DNA of 21,685 nucleotides from Coriobacteriia bacterium (GCA_030652345.1 JAUSAU010000053.1:1-21685); one strand, 5' to 3'. Shown: positions 7,689 to 15,176, counted from the first letter of the stretch. A program made the numbers and translations. The notes: generated by a model from the letters alone, not told the origin.

Positions 7689-8626
7689 CAGGCGCGCGCC
7701 GACTCCAGCGCGGCGAGCTGCTCGCGGATGCCGTCGGCAGAGGACCGCAGCGCCGCGAGCTCTTCGTCCGTCAGCTCGAGCTCGGGGATCTCGACGATGC
7801 CCGTACGCCCCAGCACGGCGGGGACGGACATATGGACGCCCTCGATGCCGTACTGGCCTTCGAGCAGCGCGCACGTCGGCATGGCGGCGTGCGTGTCGCC
7901 CAGAACAGCCTCGACCATCGATGCCACCGAGGCGCCGGGCGCGTAGAAGGCGCTGCCGGTCTTGAGCAGCGAGACGACCTCGGCGCCTCCGAACACGGTG
8001 CGGCGGCAGACCTCGTCGATCGCGTCTGCCGGCAGGAGGTCGGTCAGCGGACGGCCGGCGACGGAGGACAGACGCGGCAACGGGACCATCGTGTCCCCGT
8101 GTGCACCCACGGCCAACGCCTCGATCTCGTCGATCGGCGCGCCGGTGGCCTGAGCGATGAAGTACGCGAAGCGGGCTGAGTCCAGCACGCCGCCCATCCC
8201 GAAGATGCGTGACGCGGGCAGCCCGGAGAGACGCCAGGCGAGGTTGGTCATGACGTCGAGCGGATTGGTCACACAGATGAAGACGGCATCCGGCGACGCG
8301 CCCACGGCTGCCTCGATGACGGACGATACGATCCCGGAGTTCACCGCCAGCAGTTCGTCACGCGTCATGCCGGGGCGACGCGGCAGTCCCGCGGTGATGA
8401 CGACGACATCGGAGCCCGCCGTCGCGGCGTAGTCGTTGCTGCCGGACACGGTCGGTGCGAAGCGCAGGACCGAGCGGCTGTGCATCATGTCGAGCGCCTT
8501 GCCCTGCGGCAGGCCGTCGGCCACGTCGATGAGGACGACGTCGGCGACGTCACGAGTCAGCAGGCAGAAGGCCGCGGTGGCGCCGACCTGACCGGCTCCG
8601 ACGACGGTGACCTTGGGGTGTGACAC
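7688..8626 (-). CDS. mdh: Malate dehydrogenase (LDH-like type)
   Basis: The 312-residue NAD-dependent enzyme has a Rossmann GAGQVG at 10-15, and Asp34 at the end of the second strand suits NAD binding. The mobile loop LPRRPGMTRDELL (81-93) carries the Arg that marks malate rather than lactate specificity. Further residues are NPLDVMT (121-127), GVLDSAR with Asp149 and Arg152, and the catalytic His176 in GAHGDTMVP. The start is GTG at 8626, seven bases after a strong GAAGGAG. It heads the run mdh-fumarase alpha-MFS-fumarase beta. An extended -10 type promoter lies about 90 bases upstream. Nothing appears missing. Confidence 0.95.
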   Translation of the reverse strand: MSHPKVTVVGAGQVGATAAFCLLTRDVADVVLIDVADGLPQGKALDMMHSRSVLRFAPTVSGSNDYAATAGSDVVVITAGLPRRPGMTRDELLAVNSGIVSSVIEAAVGASPDAVFICVTNPLDVMTNLAWRLSGLPASRIFGMGGVLDSARFAYFIAQATGAPIDEIEALAVGAHGDTMVPLPRLSSVAGRPLTDLLPADAIDEVCRRTVFGGAEVVSLLKTGSAFYAPGASVASMVEAVLGDTHAAMPTCALLEGQYGIEGVHMSVPAVLGRTGIVEIPELELTDEELAALRSSADGIREQLAALESARA

Positions 8627-8713
8627 AGCGTGGCTCCTTCATCTCCGGGACGGCGCGCGGGGGTCGTCGCACCCCCCGGGGCGGCAGTCGGAAGGCCCGC
8701 CCGCGACGAGGGG

Positions 8714-8728
8714 ATTGTAGCACGCACC
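8714..8728 (-). promoter_or_regulatory. Candidate extended -10 promoter of the mdh/fumarase run
   Basis: On the minus strand this reads GGTGCGTGCTACAAT: a TACAAT box (8719-8714) directly preceded by TGC, which is an extended -10. No convincing -35 is visible. It would give a leader of roughly 80 bases before the mdh GTG. Nearly the same 15 bases occur before two other units (15230-15244 and 16984-16998). Confidence 0.55.
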
Positions 8729-8762
8729 GCGTCTGCCCCCGCGTGCGCACGCGCGAGCGCGA

Positions 8763-8778
8763 GCGCGCCCGGGCGCGC
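8763..8778 (-). terminator. 16-base GC palindrome after the nitrilase-like gene
   Basis: GCGCGCCCGGGCGCGC is a perfect palindrome beginning nine bases past the stop codon of the nitrilase-like gene on the minus strand, and lies upstream of the mdh promoter. It may act as a terminator, but it has no loop of its own and no U-tract. A looser GAGCGC/GCGCTC pairing (8761-8766 with 8783-8788) is an alternative. Confidence 0.3.
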
Positions 8779-8786
8779 GTCGGCGC

Positions 8787-9470
8787 TCAGGTCAGGTCGG
8801 CCGGATACGGCGTGGCGAGCTTCGTGCCGTGATGCGCGGCGAGTCGCTGCGCGAGCACGGGTGCAGGAGAGGGAACACGGCGCGACGGCTGCGTCAGCGG
8901 TGCCGGCGCCGGCACGTCCGCGATCAGCAGATCCTCACCGGACCCCGCTTCAGCCATGATCTCGCCCATGTAGACGATCGCGCTCGTCCCGTGACCCTCG
9001 ACGCCGCGCGCACTGCCGACGACGTCGGCGATCACGATCAGCGGGGTGACGGCGACGCTCGCGTCGAGCGCGAACTCGAGAAGCGCCTCGGCCTGCAACG
9101 CGTCCTCGGCGTCGAACTGCCAGACCATCGTGTCGCACGACAGCTCCTGCGCGCCGGCGATCACGTCGGGATCGATGCAGTGATCCTGACCGAGGACCAG
9201 CGTGCTGCCCAGTGCGGTCGGCCGACAGACCGGCTCACCCACGCCTCCCCACACGTGCTGGGGGGTGATCCACGTCAGACCGGGTGCGCGCTCCTCGGCA
9301 TTGCGCAGGAACGCCTGGATGAGCAGTTCGTTGCCGGCGAGCCCCGGCACTGCCGGCAGCACGATGACCTGCGCGCCCTCCTCGGACGCTCGCTCACACA
9401 GCGTCAGGAGCGACGCCAGATCCATGCGCTCGTGCGCCCGCATGCGATGCTGAACGACCGCGACCCTCAC
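8787..9470 (-). CDS. Nitrilase-fold (carbon-nitrogen hydrolase-like) protein lacking the usual catalytic residues
   Basis: The N-terminus MRVAVVQHRM, then EEGAQVIVLPAVPGLAGNE (31-49), follows the first strands of the carbon-nitrogen hydrolase fold. The C-terminal part, VIADVVGSARGVEGHGTSAIV then GEIMAEAGSGEDLLIADVP (about 147-187), matches the family's final strands and loop. The catalytic Glu normally found in the PE motif is Ala40, and no Lys-loop or Cys nucleophile motif is recognisable in the central region, which is short. Total length is 227 residues against roughly 260-280 usual. GTG at 9470 is chosen because AGGGGAGG lies four bases upstream. It follows topA by 49 bases. It may be a non-catalytic or repurposed member; its function is unknown. 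Confidence 0.65.
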   Translation of the reverse strand: MRVAVVQHRMRAHERMDLASLLTLCERASEEGAQVIVLPAVPGLAGNELLIQAFLRNAEERAPGLTWITPQHVWGGVGEPVCRPTALGSTLVLGQDHCIDPDVIAGAQELSCDTMVWQFDAEDALQAEALLEFALDASVAVTPLIVIADVVGSARGVEGHGTSAIVYMGEIMAEAGSGEDLLIADVPAPAPLTQPSRRVPSPAPVLAQRLAAHHGTKLATPYPADLT

Positions 9471-9519
9471 AACGCCTCCCCTGACCCCGATCAACCCTGC
9501 TGCCGGACCCGGAAGAGCC

Positions 9520-12000
9520 CTACTCGGTTGCCGACTCCGAGCCCGTGTCCTTCTTCGCCGTCGTCTTCTTCGTTCCCGTCTTCGTCGCCCCTGCTTTCTT
9601 GGCGGCGGGTTTCTTCGCCACTGCCTTCTTGGCAGCCGGCTTCTTCGCCGCAGCGGGCTTCTTCACGGCCGCCTTCTTCGCACCCCACTTGCTCTTCGAG
9701 GGGGGCTTGTTCGGGCAGGCGGGGTCGACGCAGATCTTCCACGGCCCCTTCTTGGTGTGCACGATGACCTTGGGAGCGCCGCAGGGGTCGCAGATCTCCT
9801 CGGTGGGCTCGATCTCGCCGACCTGCGGAAGCGGGTAGCTGATCGAGTGCTCCTTGGCCTCGTAGTTCTCACAACGGATGTAACGCGTCCCGACCTGCGA
9901 GTACTTCACCTGCAGGGCGCCGCCGCACGACGGGCACTTCCCGACGGTGATCTCGGGGCCCTTCTTGGTCGGGCAGTCGGGAGCGAGACACATGATCCGC
10001 GGCTTCGTCTTGAACTTGATGACCTTGACCTGCGGCGCACCGCAGACCTCGCACATCTCCGCGACCGCCTCGAACTTCGCGTTCTTGGGCAGCGGGTAAG
10101 TCTGAGCGCAGTCCGGGTAGCCCTGGCATCCGACGAAGTAGCTCTTCGTCTTCGGAGAGAACTTGATGAGCAGATCGTGACCGGAGATCGGACACACGCC
10201 GACCTTGGCATCCTCGTCGGTGGCCGTCTTGAGTGTCTCCCCGACCTCGTCGGCGAGCGGCAGGAGCGTCGCGACGATATCGGCCAGCAGCTGCCGCGAG
10301 TGATCGACGACCTGGATCCTCTCGGCCTTGGCATCGGCGATCGCGTCCATCTCGGCCTCGAGCTCGCTCGTCATCTCCGGCGTCGTGATGCGCTCCGCAT
10401 ACTTCGCCAGAGCGGTCACCACCGTGATGCCCTTGCACGTCGGCTCGATCGGCTCGCCGGTGACGTACTTGCGGTCGGCGAGCGTCTGGATGATGTCGTG
10501 GCGCGTCGCCTTCGTGCCCAGGCCGAGCCGCTCCATCTCCTGGATCAGCTTGCCGGACGAGTAGCGCGCCGGGGGCTGGGTCTGCTTCGCATCAAGCGTC
10601 GCGCCGCGGAACGCCACGATGTCGCCCTCCGACATCGCCGGGAGGACCTCGTCCTTCTTCAGTCCGTAGGTGTAGACCGCGCGGAAGCCCGGCGTGACGA
10701 CGATATCGCCCTTGGCGGCGAATCGCTCGCCGGCCACGTCGATATCCACGCGCGTGGCCTCGATGAACGCGGCCGGCATGAGGGTGGCCATGAACCGGCG
10801 CGAGACGAGGTTGTAGATCTTCCACGCCTGGCCGTCGAGCTTCTCCGGGTCACCGGCGCCCGTCGGGTGGATCGGCGGATGATCGGTCGTCTCCTTCGGG
10901 CCGCGGGTCGGGGTGAGCGGCCCGGACAGGATGCGCTTCGCATGCTCGCGGTAGACGGGCACCTCGGCGAGCGTGTTGAGGATCGCCTTGAGGTCCAGGC
11001 TCGGCGGGTAGACGGTGTTGTCCACGCGCGGGTAGGAGATGAAACCGCTCATGTAGAGCGACTCCGCGACCTGCATGGTGCGCGCCGGGGACAGCCCCTC
11101 GTTGGCGGCGGCTGCCATGAGCGAGGTGGTGTTGAACGGCACCGGAGGGTCGACCTTGCGGCGCGTCTTCTTCGTCTCGACGACGGTGCCCGTCGATGCG
11201 CCGGCGACTGCTTCGAGCGCCTTTGTCGCCGCGTCCTCGGTCTTGAAGCGGTCGGTGGCGTGCCCCGCGGTGAACTCGTCGCCGCCGGACTCGAACGCGC
11301 CCTTGACCGTCCAGTAGTCCTCCGGGACGAAGCGGTCGCGCTCGGCCTCACGGTCGACGATGAGCTTGAGCGTCGGCGTCTGAACGCGTCCGGCGGAGAG
11401 GACGTCGCCGAACGGCTTGCGCGTCTTGGTCTGATGGGCCAGCGTCAGGTACCGCGTGAGCGTGGCGCCCCAGATCAGGTCGATGTCCTGCCGCGCCTCG
11501 CCCGCCTGCGCGAGGCACTCGGAGATCTCCCCGGGCTCGGCGAACGCGCGCTCGATCTCGTCCTTGGTGATGGCCGAGAACCGGACCCGGGACACGGGGA
11601 CCGTCTTGTTCGAGCCGCGGACGATGTCGCGTGCGTCGGCGCCGATCAGTTCACCCTCGCGGTCGAAGTCGGTCGCGATGATCACGTCGTCGGCCTTCTT
11701 GGCCAGACTCTTGATCGACTGGATGATGCCCTTCTCGCTCGGCAACTTGAGCACGGGAGCCTTCACGAGCGTGGGAAGCGACGCCAGCAGCCACTTCTTG
11801 AGCACGACCTCCTCGAACTCCTCGGGGAAGTCGACGCCCATGATGTGGCCCTTTAGGCCGATCGAGACCCAGTCCTCGCCATCGCGGCGGAACAGGTATG
11901 CCGGCGTCGTGTAGACCTTCTCCGTCGTCGGCTTGCCCACGGCAAGGATCTCCGCGATGCGCTTGGCCGCGATGTTCTTCTCTGAGATGACGAGCCGCAA
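9520..12000 (-). CDS. topA: Type IA DNA topoisomerase, archaeal sequence type, with zinc ribbons and Lys-rich tail
   Basis: This 826-residue enzyme relaxes negatively supercoiled DNA. The Toprim domain opens with MRLVISEKNIAAKRIAEIL and has GLKGHIMGVDFP (49-59) and the acidic triad ATDFDREGELIG (109-120). The active-site tyrosine is Tyr323 in GFISYPRVDNTVYP. These forms, and GEARQDIDLIWGATLTRYLT (167-186), resemble archaeal topoisomerase I rather than the usual bacterial protein. Four Cys clusters follow: 603/625/631, 650/653/671/676, 689/692/710 and 737/740/757/762. Residues 774-826 are a Lys/Ala/Pro repeat tail. The start is TTG at 12000, eight bases after AAAGGA. It follows an HD-domain gene by 43 bases. 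Confidence 0.95.
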   Translation of the reverse strand: MRLVISEKNIAAKRIAEILAVGKPTTEKVYTTPAYLFRRDGEDWVSIGLKGHIMGVDFPEEFEEVVLKKWLLASLPTLVKAPVLKLPSEKGIIQSIKSLAKKADDVIIATDFDREGELIGADARDIVRGSNKTVPVSRVRFSAITKDEIERAFAEPGEISECLAQAGEARQDIDLIWGATLTRYLTLAHQTKTRKPFGDVLSAGRVQTPTLKLIVDREAERDRFVPEDYWTVKGAFESGGDEFTAGHATDRFKTEDAATKALEAVAGASTGTVVETKKTRRKVDPPVPFNTTSLMAAAANEGLSPARTMQVAESLYMSGFISYPRVDNTVYPPSLDLKAILNTLAEVPVYREHAKRILSGPLTPTRGPKETTDHPPIHPTGAGDPEKLDGQAWKIYNLVSRRFMATLMPAAFIEATRVDIDVAGERFAAKGDIVVTPGFRAVYTYGLKKDEVLPAMSEGDIVAFRGATLDAKQTQPPARYSSGKLIQEMERLGLGTKATRHDIIQTLADRKYVTGEPIEPTCKGITVVTALAKYAERITTPEMTSELEAEMDAIADAKAERIQVVDHSRQLLADIVATLLPLADEVGETLKTATDEDAKVGVCPISGHDLLIKFSPKTKSYFVGCQGYPDCAQTYPLPKNAKFEAVAEMCEVCGAPQVKVIKFKTKPRIMCLAPDCPTKKGPEITVGKCPSCGGALQVKYSQVGTRYIRCENYEAKEHSISYPLPQVGEIEPTEEICDPCGAPKVIVHTKKGPWKICVDPACPNKPPSKSKWGAKKAAVKKPAAAKKPAAKKAVAKKPAAKKAGATKTGTKKTTAKKDTGSESATE
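9523..9681 (-). repeat. Degenerate repeats encoding the histone H1-like tail of TopA
   Basis: The last 53 codons of topA consist of imperfect units such as KKPAAKK and KKAVAKKPAAKK, giving a strongly basic, Pro-containing tail like that of histone H1 or HupB. At DNA level it appears as repeated CTTCTTGGC/CTTCTTCGCC words on the plus strand. Such tails bind DNA non-specifically, and repeats of this kind tend to vary in copy number between strains. Confidence 0.65.
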
Positions 12001-12043
12001 CGGGGCCGTCCTTTCTGGCTGTGAGGCCGTATGCGAGCGACCC

Positions 12044-12598
12044 TTATGCGAAGCCGATCTCGGCAGCGCGGCCCTGCATGGCGGCCAATGATAGCGTGAG
12101 GAACTCTTCCCGAGTCAAACCGATCTCTGTGCAGGTATCCATCTGTTCTCGGCTTGCGCCGCGAGCGAACGCCTTCTCTTTCCACCGCTTGAGCAGACTC
12201 TTGACCGCGACCGCGTGCAGGTCCTTGTCGGGCCTCACGAGCGCGGCTGCCACCACGAAACCTGTCGTGGGGTCCGCGGCGTAGAGCGCGCGATCGATGA
12301 GCGAGTCGAGCGGCGCCTTCTCGGCATGGGCGAGGATGGCGTGGATGATCCCCTCATCGACCACGCCGGCAAGATCGGCCGCGGTCACGAGTCCGTGTCG
12401 CGCGGGATCCTCCGCCGTCTCGGCGTAGTCGAGGTCGTGGAGCAGACCCGCGAGCGCCCAGCGAGCGACCTCGTCATCGGGAAGTCCGAAGTGCCGTGCG
12501 AGCGCCTCCATGATGCATTCGACCGCGACGCAGTGGTTCACGAGGTTGCGTTGCGGGATGCGTGCCTCGACGAGCGCGTATGCCTCGGTGCGATCCAT
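12044..12598 (-). CDS. HD-domain metal-dependent phosphohydrolase-like protein
   Basis: The 184-residue protein carries an HD domain. Likely metal ligands are His22 (LVNHCVAVE), His54-Asp55 in AGLLHDLDYA, and a distal Asp109 in YAADPTTG; His68 and His91 are further candidates. Members hydrolyse phosphomonoesters or nucleotides, but this single-domain type has no proven substrate. A further ATG 16 codons upstream (12646) would add a basic segment with no family likeness. ATG at 12598 matches the usual start of such proteins and has AAGAGG 12 bases upstream, a rather long spacing. An inverted repeat in the gap after hypB overlaps that ribosome site. It lies between hypB and topA without obvious functional link. 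Confidence 0.8.
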   Translation of the reverse strand: MDRTEAYALVEARIPQRNLVNHCVAVECIMEALARHFGLPDDEVARWALAGLLHDLDYAETAEDPARHGLVTAADLAGVVDEGIIHAILAHAEKAPLDSLIDRALYAADPTTGFVVAAALVRPDKDLHAVAVKSLLKRWKEKAFARGASREQMDTCTEIGLTREEFLTLSLAAMQGRAAEIGFA

Positions 12599-12603
12599 GG
12601 TCG

Positions 12604-12662
12604 TGACAGTCCTCTTCTCGAACGGCCCGCGGCGGACGCGTTCCATACTAGTAGGACTGTCA
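12604..12662 (-). repeat. 10-bp inverted repeat spanning the HD gene leader
   Basis: TGACAGTCCT (12604-12613) and its exact complement AGGACTGTCA (12653-12662) are separated by 39 bases, within which GAACG (12620-12624) and CGTTC (12639-12643) can also pair. The left arm overlaps most of the AGAGG ribosome site of the HD gene on the minus strand. It could mask that site in RNA, act as a terminator after hypB, or be an operator. Confidence 0.5.
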
Positions 12663-12679
12663 AGCGGGCCGCATCGGCG

Positions 12680-13336
12680 CTACGGGCGTCCGGCCTCGAT
12701 CCGCGCCGCGAGCCACTCCGCCCACTCTGCCACGCCCTCGCCCGTCTTGGCGCTCATCCGGAAGATCGGCGCGTCGCCGTTCAGGCGCCTCACCGATTCG
12801 ACGAACTCGGTCTCGTCGAAGTCGAAGACGTGCATCGCATCGACCTTGTTGAGCAGGATCGCATCCGCATCGGCGAAGATACCCGGGTACTTCAGCGGCT
12901 TGTCGTGGCCCTCGGGGACCGAGAGGATCACGATGCGCGAACCCTGACCCAGGTCGAACTCGGTCGGGCACACGAGGTTGCCGACGTTCTCGATGATGAC
13001 CAGGTCGAGCTCGGCCAGCGGGAGGGCGTCGAAGGCCCGGGAGATCATGTCCGCCTCGAGGTGGCACGCGCCGCCGGTGTTGATCTGGACGGCCGGGATG
13101 CCGTGCGCCTTGACCTTCTCGGCGTCGACCCTGCTCGCGATGTCGCCCTCGATGACCGCGATGCGATAGCCCTCGCGCAGCGCCGCGATCGTCGCCAGGA
13201 TGGTCGTCGTCTTGCCTGCGCCCGGGGACGCGAGCACGTCGAGCGCGAACACACCCGCACCCGCGAGCCGCGCACGGTTCTTCTCGGCGAGCGCCTCATT
13301 GTGAGCCAGGATGTTGCGGGAAACGTCGATCTCCAC
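12680..13336 (-). CDS. hypB: Hydrogenase nickel incorporation GTPase HypB
   Basis: The 218-residue GTPase delivers nickel, with HypA, to the large subunit of [NiFe] hydrogenase. It has a P-loop ASPGAGKT (36-43), GDI switch, TGGACHLEADM with Cys91-His92, VGNLVCP with Cys123 and an NKVD guanine motif at 163-166. Cys91, His92 and Cys123 match the metal site in the G domain of the family. There is no His-rich nickel-storage N-terminus. GTG at 13336 is chosen over an ATG 19 codons upstream because GAGGAG sits seven bases before it and the protein then begins at the usual DVSRNIL. Four bases separate it from the hypA stop. Confidence 0.95.
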   Translation of the reverse strand: MEIDVSRNILAHNEALAEKNRARLAGAGVFALDVLASPGAGKTTTILATIAALREGYRIAVIEGDIASRVDAEKVKAHGIPAVQINTGGACHLEADMISRAFDALPLAELDLVIIENVGNLVCPTEFDLGQGSRIVILSVPEGHDKPLKYPGIFADADAILLNKVDAMHVFDFDETEFVESVRRLNGDAPIFRMSAKTGEGVAEWAEWLAARIEAGRP

Positions 13337-13340
13337 GGGG

Positions 13341-13715
13341 CTACTCCTCGGTATCGCCTGCGTCACCCTCGGGGACGTCGACGTCGATGTCATCGATACG
13401 CAGCTCGTTGCCGCTGATGGCCTGCGTCGCCAGCGAACCGCATGCCGTACACGTGCGATCCCACCGGTCGTGCGAGAACTCGGCGCCGCACGTGAGGCAC
13501 TGCGACGTTCCGGGCCCCGTGCGGATGTCGAGCACCGCGCCCTCTGCGATGGTGCCCGGCGTCTGCGACTCCCACGCGAACTGGAGCGCGTCCGGGACGA
13601 TCTCGGTCAGTTCCCCAACCGTCAGACGGACGATGTTGACCTTTGTGGCGCCGGCCTCTTCACTCGCCTCGAACACCGTGGCGAGCACCGAAGCCATGAT
13701 CCCCATCTCGTGCAT
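13341..13715 (-). CDS. hypA: Hydrogenase/urease nickel incorporation protein HypA
   Basis: The 124-residue protein is the nickel-binding partner of HypB. The N-terminal MHEMGI supplies His2, the nickel ligand. The zinc site has Cys73, Cys76, Cys89 and Cys92 (CLTCG and CTACG). The C-terminus is extended by an acidic stretch (about 107-124, VDVPEGDAGDTEE end). The last two Glu codons plus stop, GAGGAGTAG, also serve as the hypB ribosome site. The ATG at 13715 is one base after the tatC stop, so it belongs to the same transcript. No hydrogenase structural genes are in the window. Confidence 0.95.
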   Translation of the reverse strand: MHEMGIMASVLATVFEASEEAGATKVNIVRLTVGELTEIVPDALQFAWESQTPGTIAEGAVLDIRTGPGTSQCLTCGAEFSHDRWDRTCTACGSLATQAISGNELRIDDIDVDVPEGDAGDTEE

Positions 13716-13716
13716 C

Positions 13717-14484
13717 TCAGGCCGCCTCAGGGTCGAGGGACTCGGCGAGCTGCCGCTTGATTCGCTTGGCCAGCATCACTCGTACGACGAGCAGCGACAC
13801 CTCGTAGAGCACGAGCATCGCGACCGACAGCGCGCCCATGGCCACCGGCGAGAAGTCCGGGGTGATCATCGAGGCGGCGATGACGATCCCAACGTAGACG
13901 AAACGCCAGTTCGCCCGCAGCTTGTCGTAGGAGATCACGCCGAAATAGACGAGGTAGAAGACGATGATCGGCGTCTGGAAAGCGATGCCGAAGCCGAGCA
14001 GGAACCACTCCACGACCGTGAGCATGTCGCCCGCCGTCGGTGTCAGCCGCATGATGTCGCCTGCCTGGTCGGCGAGCCACGTGAAGCTCGCCGGAAGGAT
14101 CATGACGTAGCAGAACACCACGCCCATGGCGAAGAGGAGCACCATCGCGATGAACGTCGGGATGACCCACTTTCGTTCCGTGGGCCGCAGCGCCGGCATG
14201 AAGAACGCCATGACCTGCCACACGATGACCGGGCTGCACACCACGACCGCCGCCCACAGCGACAGGCTGAAGCGTACGGACATCGGGTCCAGGACGCCGA
14301 TCGCGATGGGTGCCTGCCCCTTCAGGATCGGCCACACGGGCGCCACGATGAACTTGTAGATCTGCGGCGTGAAGAAGTACAAGCCGACCGAGGCCACCAA
14401 CAGGACACCGATGATCACGGTGAGACGCTTGCGCAGCTCACCGATGTGCTCGAGGAAGGGCATGCGGGAGGGTCCGATAGGCAT
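13717..14484 (-). CDS. tatC: Sec-independent protein translocase TatC
   Basis: The 255-residue integral membrane protein is the twin-arginine signal receptor. The family signature FLEHIGELRKRL is at 10-21, and six hydrophobic segments follow, with ALRPTERKWV in the first cytoplasmic loop. The C-terminus is a short basic helix, MLAKRIKRQLAE. ATG at 14484 is preferred over an ATG at 14463 because GGAGGAG, formed by the last codons of tatA, precedes it; the gap to the tatA stop is three bases. Placed with tatA and hypAB, it suggests export of a folded nickel or Fe-S redox enzyme, which is an inference. Confidence 0.96.
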   Translation of the reverse strand: MPIGPSRMPFLEHIGELRKRLTVIIGVLLVASVGLYFFTPQIYKFIVAPVWPILKGQAPIAIGVLDPMSVRFSLSLWAAVVVCSPVIVWQVMAFFMPALRPTERKWVIPTFIAMVLLFAMGVVFCYVMILPASFTWLADQAGDIMRLTPTAGDMLTVVEWFLLGFGIAFQTPIIVFYLVYFGVISYDKLRANWRFVYVGIVIAASMITPDFSPVAMGALSVAMLVLYEVSLLVVRVMLAKRIKRQLAESLDPEAA

Positions 14485-14487
14485 GCC

Positions 14488-14838
14488 CTACTCCTCCTCC
14501 TCGTCTTCCTCATCGGTGACGGCGAACGAGACGCCGCCGGCGTCGCCGGGCTCCGCCGGGGCGTCGACTGCTGCGTCCGCCGCCTGCTTGTCGCGGGCCT
14601 CACTGCCGGCCGCGGCGGCCTTGGCGATGCGGTCCTCGACGCTGATATCCGTCTTGGGATCGGGATCGGCGTTCAGGAACTCGGCTCGCACGGTCGACTC
14701 CATGATGTCGCGATACTTGTTGAACTCACGGGTGAACCGCCCGATGGTGCGGGCGAGTTGCGGGATCTTGTCGGGCCCGAAGAGCAGCAGCACGACGACC
14801 GCGATGATCAGCAGCTCCGAGCCGCCGAGAGAGAACAC
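14488..14838 (-). CDS. tatA: Twin-arginine translocase TatA/TatB family protein
   Basis: The 116-residue protein has an N-terminal membrane helix (about 6-20) ending in the FGPDK hinge (20-24), then an amphipathic helix IPQLARTIGRFTREFNKYR, as in TatA/TatB. Glu8 in GSELL resembles TatB, so it may act as TatB or as a dual-role TatA; no second copy is seen here. The tail is Ala/Asp-rich and ends in DEEDEEEE. GTG at 14838 has GGGAGG ten bases upstream. Five bases separate it from the STAS gene stop. The symbol tatA is used in the broad sense. Confidence 0.9.
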   Translation of the reverse strand: MFSLGGSELLIIAVVVLLLFGPDKIPQLARTIGRFTREFNKYRDIMESTVRAEFLNADPDPKTDISVEDRIAKAAAAGSEARDKQAADAAVDAPAEPGDAGGVSFAVTDEEDEEEE

Positions 14839-14843
14839 CTGGC

Positions 14844-15176
14844 CTACGCCTCCCGTGCTTCCGCGAGCGTGGCGAACATCGGGAACACCTTGTCCAGACC
14901 GGTGATCCGGAAGATCTTGAGGACGTTGTCCCGGGCGCAGACGATACGCAGGTCGCCCCCGTCTTCACGGGCGCGCCGGAGCGCGCCGACCAGGACACCG
15001 AGGCCCGATGAGTCGATGAAGGCGACCTTGTCCATATCGACGACGACGACGCTGCAGCCGTCGTCCGCATCGATGAGCGACTGCTTCAGCGTCGGGCTCG
15101 TGTAGACGTCGACCTCGCCGACGACGCTCACCACGCACAGCCCTTGTTCGCGCGCGGTACTGACCTCGAGTTCCAT
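14844..15176 (-). CDS. STAS-domain anti-sigma factor antagonist-like protein
   Basis: The 110-residue protein is a single STAS domain of the SpoIIAA/RsbV kind. It has GEVDVYTSPTLKQSL (20-34), a VVVVDMDKVAFIDSSGLGVLV core, and the phosphorylatable serine at Ser57 in IDSSGLG. Such proteins bind an anti-sigma kinase when unphosphorylated and so free a sigma factor. ATG at 15176 is chosen because the domain starts there; an upstream extension of the frame crosses the promoter region. It heads tatA-tatC-hypA-hypB. No RsbW-like kinase or sigma gene is in the window, so its partner is unknown. Confidence 0.9.
   Translation of the reverse strand: MELEVSTAREQGLCVVSVVGEVDVYTSPTLKQSLIDADDGCSVVVVDMDKVAFIDSSGLGVLVGALRRAREDGGDLRIVCARDNVLKIFRITGLDKVFPMFATLAEAREA

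Noticed and set aside
9523..9681. Repeated words resembling a CRISPR or microsatellite
   Set aside because: They are in-frame codons for the Lys/Ala/Pro tail of topA, with no spacer structure.
9757..11856. Plus-strand open frame of about 700 codons opposite topA
   Set aside because: It is composed mostly of Arg, Asp, Leu and Val with no motif, and lies wholly within the well-supported topA gene.
12658..12663. Perfect TTGACA on the minus strand after hypB as a -35 box
   Set aside because: No -10 box lies 16-18 bases downstream; the hexamer is explained by the arm of the inverted repeat.
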